A stretch of DNA of 64,000 nucleotides from Rikenellaceae bacterium (GTDB taxonomy: Bacteria; Bacteroidota; Bacteroidia; Bacteroidales; Rikenellaceae). Under the pieces are notes generated by a model. The model saw only the letters and a list, made by a program, of their open reading frames with translations, made no database searches and was not told the DNA's origin. Positions 32,347-42,127 of this stretch are shown piece after piece (position 1 is the stretch's first letter; each line of letters starts with the position of its first letter). The position numbers and the translations under genes are program-made. The DNA is taken from contig SUZL01000001.1 in the NCBI GenBank assembly GCA_015059925.1, positions 362,093-426,092 of the forward strand, in the 5' to 3' direction.

Positions 32347-33534
32347 ATGAAGAGACTTCTATACATATGTTTGCCGATCGTTGCATCTATCTTGCTCACC
32401 GGCTGCATCAAGGAGGAGTACGATGATTGCGAGAGATGTACGCTCACCTTCAGCTACACGGCTGATGGCTCGTACGACGTCTTTCAGAATCATATTACCG
32501 ACGTCAGTCTCTACGTATTCGATGCAGAGGATCGTTTGGTGCAGACCAAACAGATCAACAAGAGCGACCTGCAAGCATTCCAAGGCACGAAGCTCAACCT
32601 GCAAGGCGGTACATATCGTATCGTGGGTGTAGGTAACAACTTCGATAAAACCGAGATCAACAACACCTCGGCTGCCGATATGAGCCAGATTCATTTCAAC
32701 CACCCCAATGCTCTGAATGGCGGCAAGGTGGAGGGCAACGACTCGCTCTACCTCGGCACCAAGATCATCAACGTGCCCCACAACGATTGGGTTGAGGACG
32801 ACGTTCCCTTCCAGTCATCACACTTCAAGGTTTCGTACACCGTCGAGACCGAGGGTGCCGATTGGGATGCCGACTTGGACGAGGAGAAGACCCGCGCGCT
32901 GGTGGAGGGTTACTACGACCTTCAGGTTACCAATCTGCTCCCCAAGACCGATTTCAACAATCACGCTCACGGCGAGTATGCAACCTACGACCCCGCGCTG
33001 TTGCTCGATACGGAGGATGGCGAGCATAAGGCATATTTCAACATTATGCGCCACCCCTTCCAGAGCGACGTTACGTTCAATCTGATTTACAAGCAGACGG
33101 GCGAAGTTCTGCACTCACTCCGATTGGAGGACTTCCTCACGATGTTCCCGCAGGTAGATATCACCAAGCAGGAGGTGCTCATTCCTATCATTCTGCGAGT
33201 AAGATTCAGCCCGGGACCCGATCCTGACCCAGATCCTGACCCGGACCCCGATCCGGATCCTGATCCAGATCCCGACCCGGAGCCGGATCCCGAACCCGAC
33301 CCGGAGCCAGATCCCGATCCAGATCCAGAACCGGACCCTGATCCGGAGCCCGATCCTGATCCAGAACCAGACCCGGAGCCAGATCCCGAACCGGACCCCG
33401 ATCCCGATCCAGATCCTCCGTACCCGCCTTATCCGCCGGGACCGAGCTATGGCGACGGAAGTTGTATTACTATCACTGTAACCATCCCCGATTGGTTGCT
33501 CAATCAGGTTGATCCTGGTTATGGTAATAACTAA
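32347..33534 (+). CDS. FimB/Mfa2-type fimbrial anchor lipoprotein with DP/EP repeat
   Basis: The 395-residue lipoprotein (LLTGC, Cys20) starts its mature part with DDCERCTLTFSYTADGSYDVF, the cysteine and strand pattern of Mfa2/FimB anchors. ISDVSLYVFDAEDRLV-type and LNLQGGTYRIVGVGNN strands follow. Residues about 292-357 are 33 Asp/Glu-Pro dipeptides, then a YPPYPPGP stretch and a final hydrophobic IPDWLLNQVDPG segment. Unlike the other subunits it lacks a TRA/TRG cleavage site, which fits an uncleaved anchor. The repeat is unusual for the family and may act as an extended spacer. Confidence 0.82.
   Translation: MKRLLYICLPIVASILLTGCIKEEYDDCERCTLTFSYTADGSYDVFQNHITDVSLYVFDAEDRLVQTKQINKSDLQAFQGTKLNLQGGTYRIVGVGNNFDKTEINNTSAADMSQIHFNHPNALNGGKVEGNDSLYLGTKIINVPHNDWVEDDVPFQSSHFKVSYTVETEGADWDADLDEEKTRALVEGYYDLQVTNLLPKTDFNNHAHGEYATYDPALLLDTEDGEHKAYFNIMRHPFQSDVTFNLIYKQTGEVLHSLRLEDFLTMFPQVDITKQEVLIPIILRVRFSPGPDPDPDPDPDPDPDPDPDPDPEPDPEPDPEPDPDPDPEPDPDPEPDPDPEPDPEPDPEPDPDPDPDPPYPPYPPGPSYGDGSCITITVTIPDWLLNQVDPGYGNN
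33220..33417 (+). repeat. Imperfect 6-base repeat coding (D/E)P x33
   Basis: 198 bases of GAT/GAC/GAA/GAG-CCN units give 33 consecutive acidic-proline dipeptides (24 DP, 9 EP). Copy changes in steps of 6 bases keep the frame. Third positions vary, so the array is not a recent clean expansion. Confidence 0.95.
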
Positions 33535-33546
33535 TAACTTAAGACA

Positions 33547-35214
33547 ATGAAACGATTTTTTAGAATATTAACACTTGCCGCCATCTGTTGCACGAGCCTC
33601 CTTGTGAGCTCGTGCAGCAAGGAGGAGGTTGCAGGTGATCACACCCCCAAGTTCACCAAGGTTGAGATGAGCTTGGATACCCGCGCTACGCAGAGTCAGC
33701 AGCAGGGCGACCAGATCACCGATGTCAACATCTGGGCATTCGAGGTAGCCGCCGACGGCACTGTTGCCGAGCAGCCTTCGGGATGGGGTAAGAGAGATTA
33801 TAGTGGAGTATATCAGAAGACTCTCACCGAAGCTCCTGTGTATTTCGAGCTTCCCTACTCGGCCGAGGCCAAGAAGTATCGCTTCGTTGCTCTGGTGAAT
33901 CAGTCTGCGTTTGGCAATATCTATAAGCCAGCCTCAGCTACGGCACAGACTTTCACTCCGCAGACCACATACAGCGAGCTTACAAAGGCCATTTTCAAGG
34001 CTGAGCAGAGTATTATGGAGGCCGATCCCACCTCAATTGACGTTATGCCCGTATCACATTGGCAGGACTTCGTGATTGGTAGTGGCACAAATGATGGATC
34101 ATTTACCGCATCATCAAATGGCACTCCCGCATTGTTCGCAGGCACGATGATCGTCTATCGCGCGCTGGCAAAGGCTCAGCTTTCGGCAAAGCTCAGCAGC
34201 GATAGTTCGGACAATGCTGCATTGAAGATCACCAGCGCAACAATTCACGTTGCGAAGAATGCCCTTGTGCCCAATCAGGGTTATGTATTCTCTGGGTTGA
34301 AGGAAATCAACGACCAGATCACAGGCCCTATGGCTTTTGGCGAGTACTCTGATGTTACAAAGTCGCAGGTTAAAGAAGAAGGAATACAATTGCGAGGTAT
34401 GAATAATGGTATTATTACTAAAAGTTCAACCAACACTATTGTTGGTTCTACCTTCCTCTTTGAGAACCATCGTGGTATGATATACAACAATACAAACGTC
34501 AGCACCACTTCACCCGCAGACTACGACGCTGGTACGTTCTATATGAAGATCGAGTACGAGTATGGTCAGGATGAGAATGGCAATATTGCAACCAGCGGTA
34601 AGCAGACAGGCACGAACTACGTTCCCCTGCCGCCTACAGTGCGCAACGTTCTTCACAACGTCAATGCTACTTTCACAGTCGATACCGACGGCAAGGTAAC
34701 CCTCGCATACACTGTTGCTAACTGGGATAATGGCGGCGAGCACTCCTTGAATTTCACCTACCCGACATTCAGTGTTACGGCAGTAAAAACCACGACCAAT
34801 GGCCAACTCGATTATAGCAAGCCGACGGCTTACTATGATGGTACAAATAAGGAGGCAGGTGCATTTGAGTTTGAATTCACGGTAACCGCACCCGTTGATA
34901 CTAACAAGAAGTACACCATTACATTGAGTAATGCAAATGATTTTGCATACAAGGTATATCAAGGATCATCAGTGGTTACCAATATTGTTGCGTCTGCCAC
35001 GCCTTACCGCATTAAGATTTATCCTACGCAGTCGCTTAATCAGAACACGCCTCAAACAACATCGGTATCAATCACCCACCAAGCCTCTTGGACTGGTGCG
35101 AGCGAGAAGCTTTTGATCAATACCTCTGATGCTTGTACTCTTTGGCAGGATAGCGGCGGCGACCGCCACGCGATTCTGATTACTCAGATTGCAGCACCCG
35201 GCGGTAGCAACTAA
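33547..35214 (+). CDS. Fimbrial subunit/minor pilin lipoprotein
   Basis: The 555-residue lipoprotein (LLVSSC, Cys23) shows the fimbrial N-terminal pattern VEMSLDTRATQSQ, with Arg46 as the predicted processing site, and ITDVNIWAFEVAADG as the first pilin strand. The rest is beta-rich and includes Asn/Thr-rich strands. A C-terminal HAILITQIAAPGG strand could be the donor strand. It follows the anchor by 12 bases. Its size and place suggest an accessory pilin or adaptor before the tip proteins. Confidence 0.72.
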   Translation: MKRFFRILTLAAICCTSLLVSSCSKEEVAGDHTPKFTKVEMSLDTRATQSQQQGDQITDVNIWAFEVAADGTVAEQPSGWGKRDYSGVYQKTLTEAPVYFELPYSAEAKKYRFVALVNQSAFGNIYKPASATAQTFTPQTTYSELTKAIFKAEQSIMEADPTSIDVMPVSHWQDFVIGSGTNDGSFTASSNGTPALFAGTMIVYRALAKAQLSAKLSSDSSDNAALKITSATIHVAKNALVPNQGYVFSGLKEINDQITGPMAFGEYSDVTKSQVKEEGIQLRGMNNGIITKSSTNTIVGSTFLFENHRGMIYNNTNVSTTSPADYDAGTFYMKIEYEYGQDENGNIATSGKQTGTNYVPLPPTVRNVLHNVNATFTVDTDGKVTLAYTVANWDNGGEHSLNFTYPTFSVTAVKTTTNGQLDYSKPTAYYDGTNKEAGAFEFEFTVTAPVDTNKKYTITLSNANDFAYKVYQGSSVVTNIVASATPYRIKIYPTQSLNQNTPQTTSVSITHQASWTGASEKLLINTSDACTLWQDSGGDRHAILITQIAAPGGSN

Positions 35215-35246
35215 GCAGGAATAGTGGACTAAAAAACTAAACGCGT

Positions 35247-37520
35247 ATGAAAAAATACATATCATATATGGCCTTTTGCCTGCTGGCCCTGCTGACAGCG
35301 TGCAACACAGCCGACCTTGTCGATCTTCCATCGCAGGGCAACGGCCGCATCACGCTCAGTTTCACCACGCAAGGCAATGAGACGCGAGCTGTGGATGTTA
35401 GCAGCGTCGGCGCCGAGGCCAAAGTTACGCATATCGATCTCTTTATCGTGAAGAGTGATGGCTCTACCCAGACCGTCAAGCACGAGCGCCTAACGGCCCC
35501 TGCTCAGGGTACTAAGGTTACGCTGACGAGCATCACCAAAAAGGATTTGCAGTCTGGAACGACCACAATCTACGGCGTTGCCAACAGCACCAAGTCGGCT
35601 GATGCGATGGCTGATCTTGCGACAAACTTCGACCTCGCAGTTTTGCAGAAGCAGATCGAGCAGACTGATCACATTCACCTTACGGGATCGGGTATTGAGG
35701 GCGTACCCGAGGCATTCCTTATGTGGGGACAGGCGGAGTATAACGGCAATGCCAACATCTCCGTTGCCACAGATGCTACTGGAGATGTAGATCTCGACAT
35801 TGAGTTGGTGCGCGCTGCCGCAAAGGTTACGATTAATTTCAAGCTTGAGACATCGAACAATCCCCAACTTCACGGTTTCGGTCTGCCATCGGCGTACGAT
35901 GCAACCAACAAGAAGATTACAGACCTAAGCACTATCACCTACACAGAGGCTGGTAGCTACTACTTGCGTAATATGCCCTACAAGTCGTATTTCGCAGAGT
36001 CGTTCTTTGTTGATAACTCAAAGGATAACTACCTTCGCAAGACCAACGAGATCGATTACGGCTACTACAATTGGCAGGATCAAAACACCGTTACCGTAAC
36101 GGCTTATGTTTACTCTTACGAGTGGGATCTCGGTGATTCGAGTTTCGAGAATGAGCCTACGATGATTGTCAACCTGCCCGCAGTGCAGATTGATAATGTA
36201 GCAAACAATGAAGGCACCTACCTCGACAACAACTACTATGAGATTCCGTTGCGAATGCCCAAAAGCGCCGATCCTAAATACGACCGCACTGATGGCTCTA
36301 ACAACTACCTTCAGCTGAAGCGCAACCACCACTACGTAATCAACGCCACGGTGAACGCTCCGGGCTCGAAGAGCAAGTTTGAGCCTATGGAGATCAAGAA
36401 TATCCACTACGCGGAGTACGATTGGACTACCACTACGGTTGATATCGGTGGCGACGGCGGTGCCGAGTACCTCTCGCTGAACACCTACGATTTTGATATG
36501 CGAAACATTGCAACTGATAATAGCACCCTAAAGTTCTATTCATCATCTCCGCTTACCAATATCGAGTTGCTCTCTGCGTCGTACATCGATAAGTACGGTC
36601 AGACCGTGCAGATGATAAATAATAGTGATTACAATAGTATTACAAATGTTATCAATGCGACATACACCAATGGCGCAATTACAGGCCCCATCACTATCAA
36701 CTCGCCTCTGCCCGAGAACGATGCTATCCGATCGATGCGATTTAGGGTGACTAATGAAGATGGTCTGACTCAGGAATTCACCGTTGATCAGTACCCCGTA
36801 ATCACTATCACTAATCAGCAGGCATACTTCTCATACCGTCTGGACTTTGAGACTTATTACACAAATCTTGTACGACACTCACAGAGCGGAAACTATCGCG
36901 TAACAGCATCTTGGGATAGTCGGGATCAAGAATGGTCTTATGGTAGCGGTAATAGTTACAATATGTTTGCGTCAAAGTATGCCGTAGAACGTAATAATGG
37001 CCGTTCGTATATCTACTACTATTATAGAAATAACAATAGATGGGTTACAAATGATAGCGCAGGCTTGGATAATGCACGAATTTACCACGTTACCATCAAT
37101 GCAACTTCTGCGGATTACATTGTAGCACGCCCCAAGATGACCTCTGACGGCTACACCGACGATGGTGCCGATAATGCAAAGTTGGTTTCACCATCATTTA
37201 TGATTGCATCACAACTTGGAGCAACCCTGTCGGGATACGATCACAAGAAGGCAAAACAGCACTGCAAGCAATACGTCGAGGTATATCTTAACGACGAAGG
37301 GAAAGAGGTGCATCTTACGGGATGGCGTCTGCCTACTGATGCCGAGATTAAGATTATTACCGAGCGTCAGTATCAGCAAAATGCTGCCGTCGATGAGGTT
37401 CTGAGTGGTCGTTACTACCATTCGGCTTCAGGTCGTGCTATCACGAGACAAACCAATGATGACGGTACTTACACCCGTTGCATCCGCGATCACTTCGAGG
37501 AGGTAGCACCTAAGAATTAA
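35247..37520 (+). CDS. Fimbrial tip/adhesin-type lipoprotein with DUF1566-like C-terminus
   Basis: The 757-residue lipoprotein (LLTAC, Cys19) has GNETRAVDVSS (Arg47) and KVTHIDLFIVKSDG, the pilin start pattern. The middle contains KRNHHYVINATVN, common in these large fimbrial proteins. The C-terminal segment HLTGWRLPTDAEIKIITERQ resembles DUF1566/lectin-like sulfatase-modifying-fold domains. Such domains could bind host ligands. Local stretches (about 36600-37080) are more AT-rich than the rest. A tip-adhesin role is inferred. Confidence 0.7.
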   Translation: MKKYISYMAFCLLALLTACNTADLVDLPSQGNGRITLSFTTQGNETRAVDVSSVGAEAKVTHIDLFIVKSDGSTQTVKHERLTAPAQGTKVTLTSITKKDLQSGTTTIYGVANSTKSADAMADLATNFDLAVLQKQIEQTDHIHLTGSGIEGVPEAFLMWGQAEYNGNANISVATDATGDVDLDIELVRAAAKVTINFKLETSNNPQLHGFGLPSAYDATNKKITDLSTITYTEAGSYYLRNMPYKSYFAESFFVDNSKDNYLRKTNEIDYGYYNWQDQNTVTVTAYVYSYEWDLGDSSFENEPTMIVNLPAVQIDNVANNEGTYLDNNYYEIPLRMPKSADPKYDRTDGSNNYLQLKRNHHYVINATVNAPGSKSKFEPMEIKNIHYAEYDWTTTTVDIGGDGGAEYLSLNTYDFDMRNIATDNSTLKFYSSSPLTNIELLSASYIDKYGQTVQMINNSDYNSITNVINATYTNGAITGPITINSPLPENDAIRSMRFRVTNEDGLTQEFTVDQYPVITITNQQAYFSYRLDFETYYTNLVRHSQSGNYRVTASWDSRDQEWSYGSGNSYNMFASKYAVERNNGRSYIYYYYRNNNRWVTNDSAGLDNARIYHVTINATSADYIVARPKMTSDGYTDDGADNAKLVSPSFMIASQLGATLSGYDHKKAKQHCKQYVEVYLNDEGKEVHLTGWRLPTDAEIKIITERQYQQNAAVDEVLSGRYYHSASGRAITRQTNDDGTYTRCIRDHFEEVAPKN

Positions 37521-37551
37521 TTGAGTTTACGGACTAAAAACGCAAACTGAT

Positions 37552-40500
37552 ATGAAACGATTTTTTAATATAATCTGGGCCCTTGCGGCTGTGGCGGCTA
37601 TGCTGACCGCCTGCCACAAAGACGACGTCGTGGCTACCCAGCCCGACGCCCCCGAGGGATATATGGCCATAAGCGTGCCCATTACGATGCCCGATATGAG
37701 CGTGGTTGAGACCCGCGGAGTCGATCCCGACGGTCATAACATCCACCGCATTGCGCTCTTCTGCTTCGACCAGTTCGGTATGTTCATCTCGCACGTCAAT
37801 GATGTTGAGTTGAACACAACCTCTACCACGTCAGGCCAGATTGTCGAGGCTCTGATTCCCGACGCTACGCGCCGCATCCACTTCGTGGCCAACCAGAATA
37901 CGTCAACTTTCAACGATGCCGACAACAAAGGTAAGAGCGAGCTGAAGATAATGACCACTCTGGAGGGCTCGTCGGGTATGATGATCTACTGGGGCCGCTA
38001 TGCCACAGAAGCCAGCACCGCTGCCGAGTTTAAGGAGGGATTGCTCGCGGCTCACGGCTCAGCCAACAACCCCATCCGCTTGCTGCGCAATCAGGCAAAG
38101 GTGTCGGTGAATGTTGAATCTGGCGTAAGCTTCTCTGTTGCCGGTTTTGCCGTTGTCAATACCAACGCATTCGGCACAGTCGCTCCTCGCCACCCCGAGA
38201 AGGGCTTTGACTTCGATGTGCTGGGTACAGATTGGACAGGCAAGGACTTCGTTACCCTTCCCAAAAACAGAGCCAAGCTCACCCCTCCGGCCGATGTGGA
38301 CAACGCCGCCGAGACTTACGTTTTCGAGACCGAGAACACCGCTGCCGACCCCGTTAGTGTGATTATCAAGGGCAACGACGGCAAGTACTATCGCGCGATG
38401 TTGATCCTCGACGATGAGTACAAGATGGTGCGTCGTAACCACCACTACATCATCAACATCACCGGCCCGCTCTCGTACGGCAGCGCCTCATTTGCCGAGG
38501 CTCTGGAGGCTCCCGCGACCAACAACGTTTGGCTCTCGATCGACGACGAGGTGAACGAGGTGCGCAACGCCGATTACATCCTTGGCGTCGATCAGACCGA
38601 GGTTGTGATTTTGGCCGAGCCCGTGTCAGGCGGAAGTGGCTACAACTACTCCCAACTCGACGAGAATGGCAAGCGCACTGCTATCCAGAGCAACAGCATC
38701 ATCGAGCTGGGCTACACCTTCTCAAAAGCCGATGGAACAGCAGCTGGTGCTGATGGTCCCGAAGTAAATTGGGAGGATGGCAATACAGTCGCAACCGACT
38801 GGTTGGATAACCAATACAACGCAAGCGGCACAAAGCATTATATCGGTATTAAGCTTAACCCTATTGATGCAAACAACGCTGTCCAGAAAGCCGAGGGAAC
38901 GATCCTTATCAAGAAGGGTCTGTTGCAGCGCAAGATCAAGGTTATCGTGCTCAAGCAGCAGTCGTTCGTGCCGATGTGGGTTACCACGCAGATGTACGGT
39001 GGCGACACTACGCCCAATAACACCACATTCGACGGCAGCAACGTAACCGTTATGTTCACCGTTCCCGACGAGTGTCCCGACGAGATGTTGCCTTTCGAGG
39101 TGTACGTTTCGGTTGATCACCTCGACGTGCGTTCGGCCGCAGGTCAGCCCCTGCCCGTTATCCGCAAGGACGACCCCCGCTATGGCGAGGATGTGAAGAA
39201 GCACCCCAACGATAACAGCAATAACGAGGTTATCGGCTATAAGTATGTTTATACCGTAACCGAGAAGGGCGACCAGCGCATCTACTTCAAGAACATCTTG
39301 GATCAGACGGGCAATAACCCCACAAGCCACAATCACTCGGAGTACGTTACCGTCGAGTCGCCATACTTTAAAACGGAGCGTAAGGCTTATGTCTTTTCTA
39401 CGGATGATCACAATAGAGCAATAACTATTACCAACTTGAGCCATTACAATGCTTTGTCAGGAGTTGCTGGCGCAACCGAAACTGAGGATGTATATTATAT
39501 ACTCGTTCCTCAGAAGAAGGGTGCATACGTTGAGTTTGATATCCGATTGATGAATGGATCAACTTCAATGCCTGCCGCTAATGGTGATGAGTTCCTGCTC
39601 TACTCGGAGTATCTTGATCACGACACTCACGATGCAAATGCGGCTGATTGCTATGCAAACTTTACTGCCCCAATTAGCGAGGGCACTTATGGCACACACG
39701 CTCGCACCTTTGGAATGCAATTTACAAAGGCTCCGACAACCGTTGACAGCTATGATAACGTATATCCTGTCAAGATGCACACTAATAAGGCCAAGAGCGC
39801 CGAGGTAGTGCGTTTAGCATCTAATCAGACTGGTTCTCCCTCTGCATTTACTACGGGAAATTACGCTGGCAATACCTACCGTTCACGAATCTTCGAGTTG
39901 GCGAACTATCGTCCGTTCCGATTCGCTGCGCAGGTAGCAGGTGAAGGTTCATTCGTCGATCACGATGCTTCGGAGGAGAATGTTGATGCGCCCACCACTG
40001 CAACGTGGGCATACGGCAAGAACACAAAGGTGGAGGTTGCATTCGACATCACCTCGTTCACCGCAAATGCCCAAACGGGAGGCGGCGCAACGGTTGATCC
40101 CTTCGGCCGCTCGTTCAAGGTCTATATCGATGCTCCGATGCTGGATTGGGATACTGACCATAGTGTTTACCAAACTCTTAAAAACGCAAATAAGATTGGT
40201 ACTGAAAGCGATGGCAGATTCTACTATATTGTAGATGCTAATCGCGACACAGAAAAAAGCTTCTGGAGCGGATTTGAGACAATGCATAAATCTAACAAGA
40301 TTGCTGGCGAGCGCAAGGTATTGCCCTTCAAGGCAAAGGAGATCGTATCAACGGGTAAGATCACCATCTCGGCCGACCCCGAGGAGGTTACTTACGACGA
40401 GAAGGTATTTAATATCTCTAATAAGCCTATTACGGGCTCTATTACCTACGACGGAAAGAATGTCCCCGCTGGATCATTCGTTTCGTTCGCGCTGATCAGC

Positions 40501-40710
40501 AACAACAGCCGTATCGGTTCGATGACGATCACATCAGCAGGATCATACGAGTTGCGTCTGCGCCCCGAGTATGAGTTTGATTGGGCAACAAATGGCACAG
40601 AGGACACAATTACTATTGACTATCAGATAGGCAATGAAACTTACTCTGCGACTATTAAAGATCTCGCTACACTGTCAACAACTAAGGATATTGCTCTTGT
40701 AAAGCAATAA
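37552..40710 (+). CDS. Large fimbrial tip protein (DUF4906-like lipoprotein)
   Basis: The 1052-residue lipoprotein (MLTAC, Cys21) has VVETRGVDPDG (Arg55) and HNIHRIALFCFDQFGMFIS at its start, VRRNHHYIINITGPL in the first third, and several beta-sandwich repeats after it. Large proteins of this form, often carrying DUF4906, end fimbrial operons in Bacteroidales and are taken as tips. It is the last gene before a terminator. AT-rich islands (about 39360-39560 and 40140-40300) interrupt otherwise GC-richer codon use. The DUF label is tentative. Confidence 0.72.
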   Translation: MKRFFNIIWALAAVAAMLTACHKDDVVATQPDAPEGYMAISVPITMPDMSVVETRGVDPDGHNIHRIALFCFDQFGMFISHVNDVELNTTSTTSGQIVEALIPDATRRIHFVANQNTSTFNDADNKGKSELKIMTTLEGSSGMMIYWGRYATEASTAAEFKEGLLAAHGSANNPIRLLRNQAKVSVNVESGVSFSVAGFAVVNTNAFGTVAPRHPEKGFDFDVLGTDWTGKDFVTLPKNRAKLTPPADVDNAAETYVFETENTAADPVSVIIKGNDGKYYRAMLILDDEYKMVRRNHHYIINITGPLSYGSASFAEALEAPATNNVWLSIDDEVNEVRNADYILGVDQTEVVILAEPVSGGSGYNYSQLDENGKRTAIQSNSIIELGYTFSKADGTAAGADGPEVNWEDGNTVATDWLDNQYNASGTKHYIGIKLNPIDANNAVQKAEGTILIKKGLLQRKIKVIVLKQQSFVPMWVTTQMYGGDTTPNNTTFDGSNVTVMFTVPDECPDEMLPFEVYVSVDHLDVRSAAGQPLPVIRKDDPRYGEDVKKHPNDNSNNEVIGYKYVYTVTEKGDQRIYFKNILDQTGNNPTSHNHSEYVTVESPYFKTERKAYVFSTDDHNRAITITNLSHYNALSGVAGATETEDVYYILVPQKKGAYVEFDIRLMNGSTSMPAANGDEFLLYSEYLDHDTHDANAADCYANFTAPISEGTYGTHARTFGMQFTKAPTTVDSYDNVYPVKMHTNKAKSAEVVRLASNQTGSPSAFTTGNYAGNTYRSRIFELANYRPFRFAAQVAGEGSFVDHDASEENVDAPTTATWAYGKNTKVEVAFDITSFTANAQTGGGATVDPFGRSFKVYIDAPMLDWDTDHSVYQTLKNANKIGTESDGRFYYIVDANRDTEKSFWSGFETMHKSNKIAGERKVLPFKAKEIVSTGKITISADPEEVTYDEKVFNISNKPITGSITYDGKNVPAGSFVSFALISNNSRIGSMTITSAGSYELRLRPEYEFDWATNGTEDTITIDYQIGNETYSATIKDLATLSTTKDIALVKQ

Positions 40711-40730
40711 AACAAACCTCGCATAACAAG

Positions 40731-40758
40731 AAAAGCCTCGCTCAACGCGAGGCTTTTT
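40731..40758 (+). terminator. Terminator of the fimbrial operon
   Basis: Stem aaaagcctcgc / gcgaggctttt with a 5-base loop and six Ts. A-rich 5' flank may also serve the converging symporter gene. Confidence 0.85.
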
Positions 40759-40774
40759 TGTATCTCTTCCACCA

Positions 40775-42028
40775 CTATTTATTCCTATCAATCATCAGCG
40801 CCACAGATACATCGCCCGTGACATTTACCGATGTGCGGAGCATATCGAGCGGGCGGTCAATGCCGATAATCAGTGCCATACTCTCGGCGGGGATTCCGAC
40901 CGAGGTGAGCACCATCGCCAGAATCACATAGCTTCCGCCCGGAATGGCGGGCGTGCCGATGCTCGAGAGCGTGGTCATAACCACAATCGTGAGCAGCTGC
41001 GACAGCGTAAGGTCGATGCCGAGCGCCTGCGCGATAAAGAGCGTAGCAACGGTCTGATAACACGACGTGCCGTCCATATTTATCGTACAGCCGATGGGCA
41101 GCACAAACGATGCCGTCTCGCGCGATACGCCCAGCCGCTCCTGTGCCGTTGTGTAGGTCATCGGCAGCGTCGCAGCACTACTACTGGTCGTAAAAGCGAA
41201 TAGTTGCAGAGGATATACACGACGGATAAAATCGAAGTACCCCACCCTGCCGAACAACACAGCCAACGTAGGATAGAAGACAAATAGCAGGAAGCAGAGC
41301 GCCACAACCACATTCACCGCATAGACTCCCAGCGCCGCAAAGACCGACCCATCGCCATTGAAATCGACGACAAGTCCCGCCATCAGCGCCGCAACACCCA
41401 CAGGCGCGCAGGCGATAACGTAGCCCACGAGCTTCATCACAACCTCGTTCAGCGAATCGAAGAGCGTGATAATCGGGGCCTTCTTCTGCTGTGGAACAGC
41501 CAGCACAGCCACGCCAAAGAGCAGTGCGAAGAAGATGATTTGCAACATCTTGCCATTGTCGGTCAGCGCCGCAAAGATATTCGACGGCACTATATCGTCC
41601 AGAAAACGCAGCGGGCCGCCATCCTCCGCCGCGGACTGCTTTAGCTGTATCGTGCTGGTCGCATCGGCGTACTTCTGCCCCATCTCGGCCACCACATCGT
41701 CGCCGATAACATCGCCCGGGCGCATCAACATAGCCGAGCCCATACCCACAACGACTGCAAACACCGTAGTACACAGATATGTTACAACCGTACGTCCTCC
41801 CAGCCGCGAGAGCGACGAGGTATCCTTCAGCTCGGCCACGCCCTTGACCAAAGTTACAAAAACCAGTGGCACGGCCACCAGCACCAACGCCTTGATAAAG
41901 AGATTTCCGAACGGACGTATCCAATCATTGACCACCACCTCGCCGCCCGCAGCAATGGCCACAAAGCCGATGGCAATGCCGACAATGAGTCCGATGAGTA
42001 TTTGCAGATATAGCGGTATTCGCTTCAT
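40775..42028 (-). CDS. Dicarboxylate/amino acid:cation symporter (DAACS)
   Basis: ATG at 42028 (MKRIPLYLQILIGLIVGIAIG, 417 residues) is chosen; the 24 extra residues in the track are not family-like. Diagnostic segments are the Ser-rich re-entrant loop TTSSSAATLPMTYTTAQ, the NMDGTSCYQTVATLFIAQ helix and SIGTPAIPGGSYVIL. The family imports glutamate, aspartate or C4-dicarboxylates with sodium or protons. Substrate is not evident. It is a single gene on the minus strand. Confidence 0.92.
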   Translation of the reverse strand: MKRIPLYLQILIGLIVGIAIGFVAIAAGGEVVVNDWIRPFGNLFIKALVLVAVPLVFVTLVKGVAELKDTSSLSRLGGRTVVTYLCTTVFAVVVGMGSAMLMRPGDVIGDDVVAEMGQKYADATSTIQLKQSAAEDGGPLRFLDDIVPSNIFAALTDNGKMLQIIFFALLFGVAVLAVPQQKKAPIITLFDSLNEVVMKLVGYVIACAPVGVAALMAGLVVDFNGDGSVFAALGVYAVNVVVALCFLLFVFYPTLAVLFGRVGYFDFIRRVYPLQLFAFTTSSSAATLPMTYTTAQERLGVSRETASFVLPIGCTINMDGTSCYQTVATLFIAQALGIDLTLSQLLTIVVMTTLSSIGTPAIPGGSYVILAMVLTSVGIPAESMALIIGIDRPLDMLRTSVNVTGDVSVALMIDRNK

Positions 42029-42127
42029 ATTTTTCAGTCTTTTTGATCGTGAAAACAAATTTTGATTGATAAAGATAGTTGTTTTCATCGTAATATACAA
42101 ACCCGACCGCCTGTGAGCCTCAACCTT

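Noticed and set aside
33220-33417. CRISPR or non-coding satellite array
   Set aside because: The 6-base units have no spacers and are in frame within a clear coding gene.
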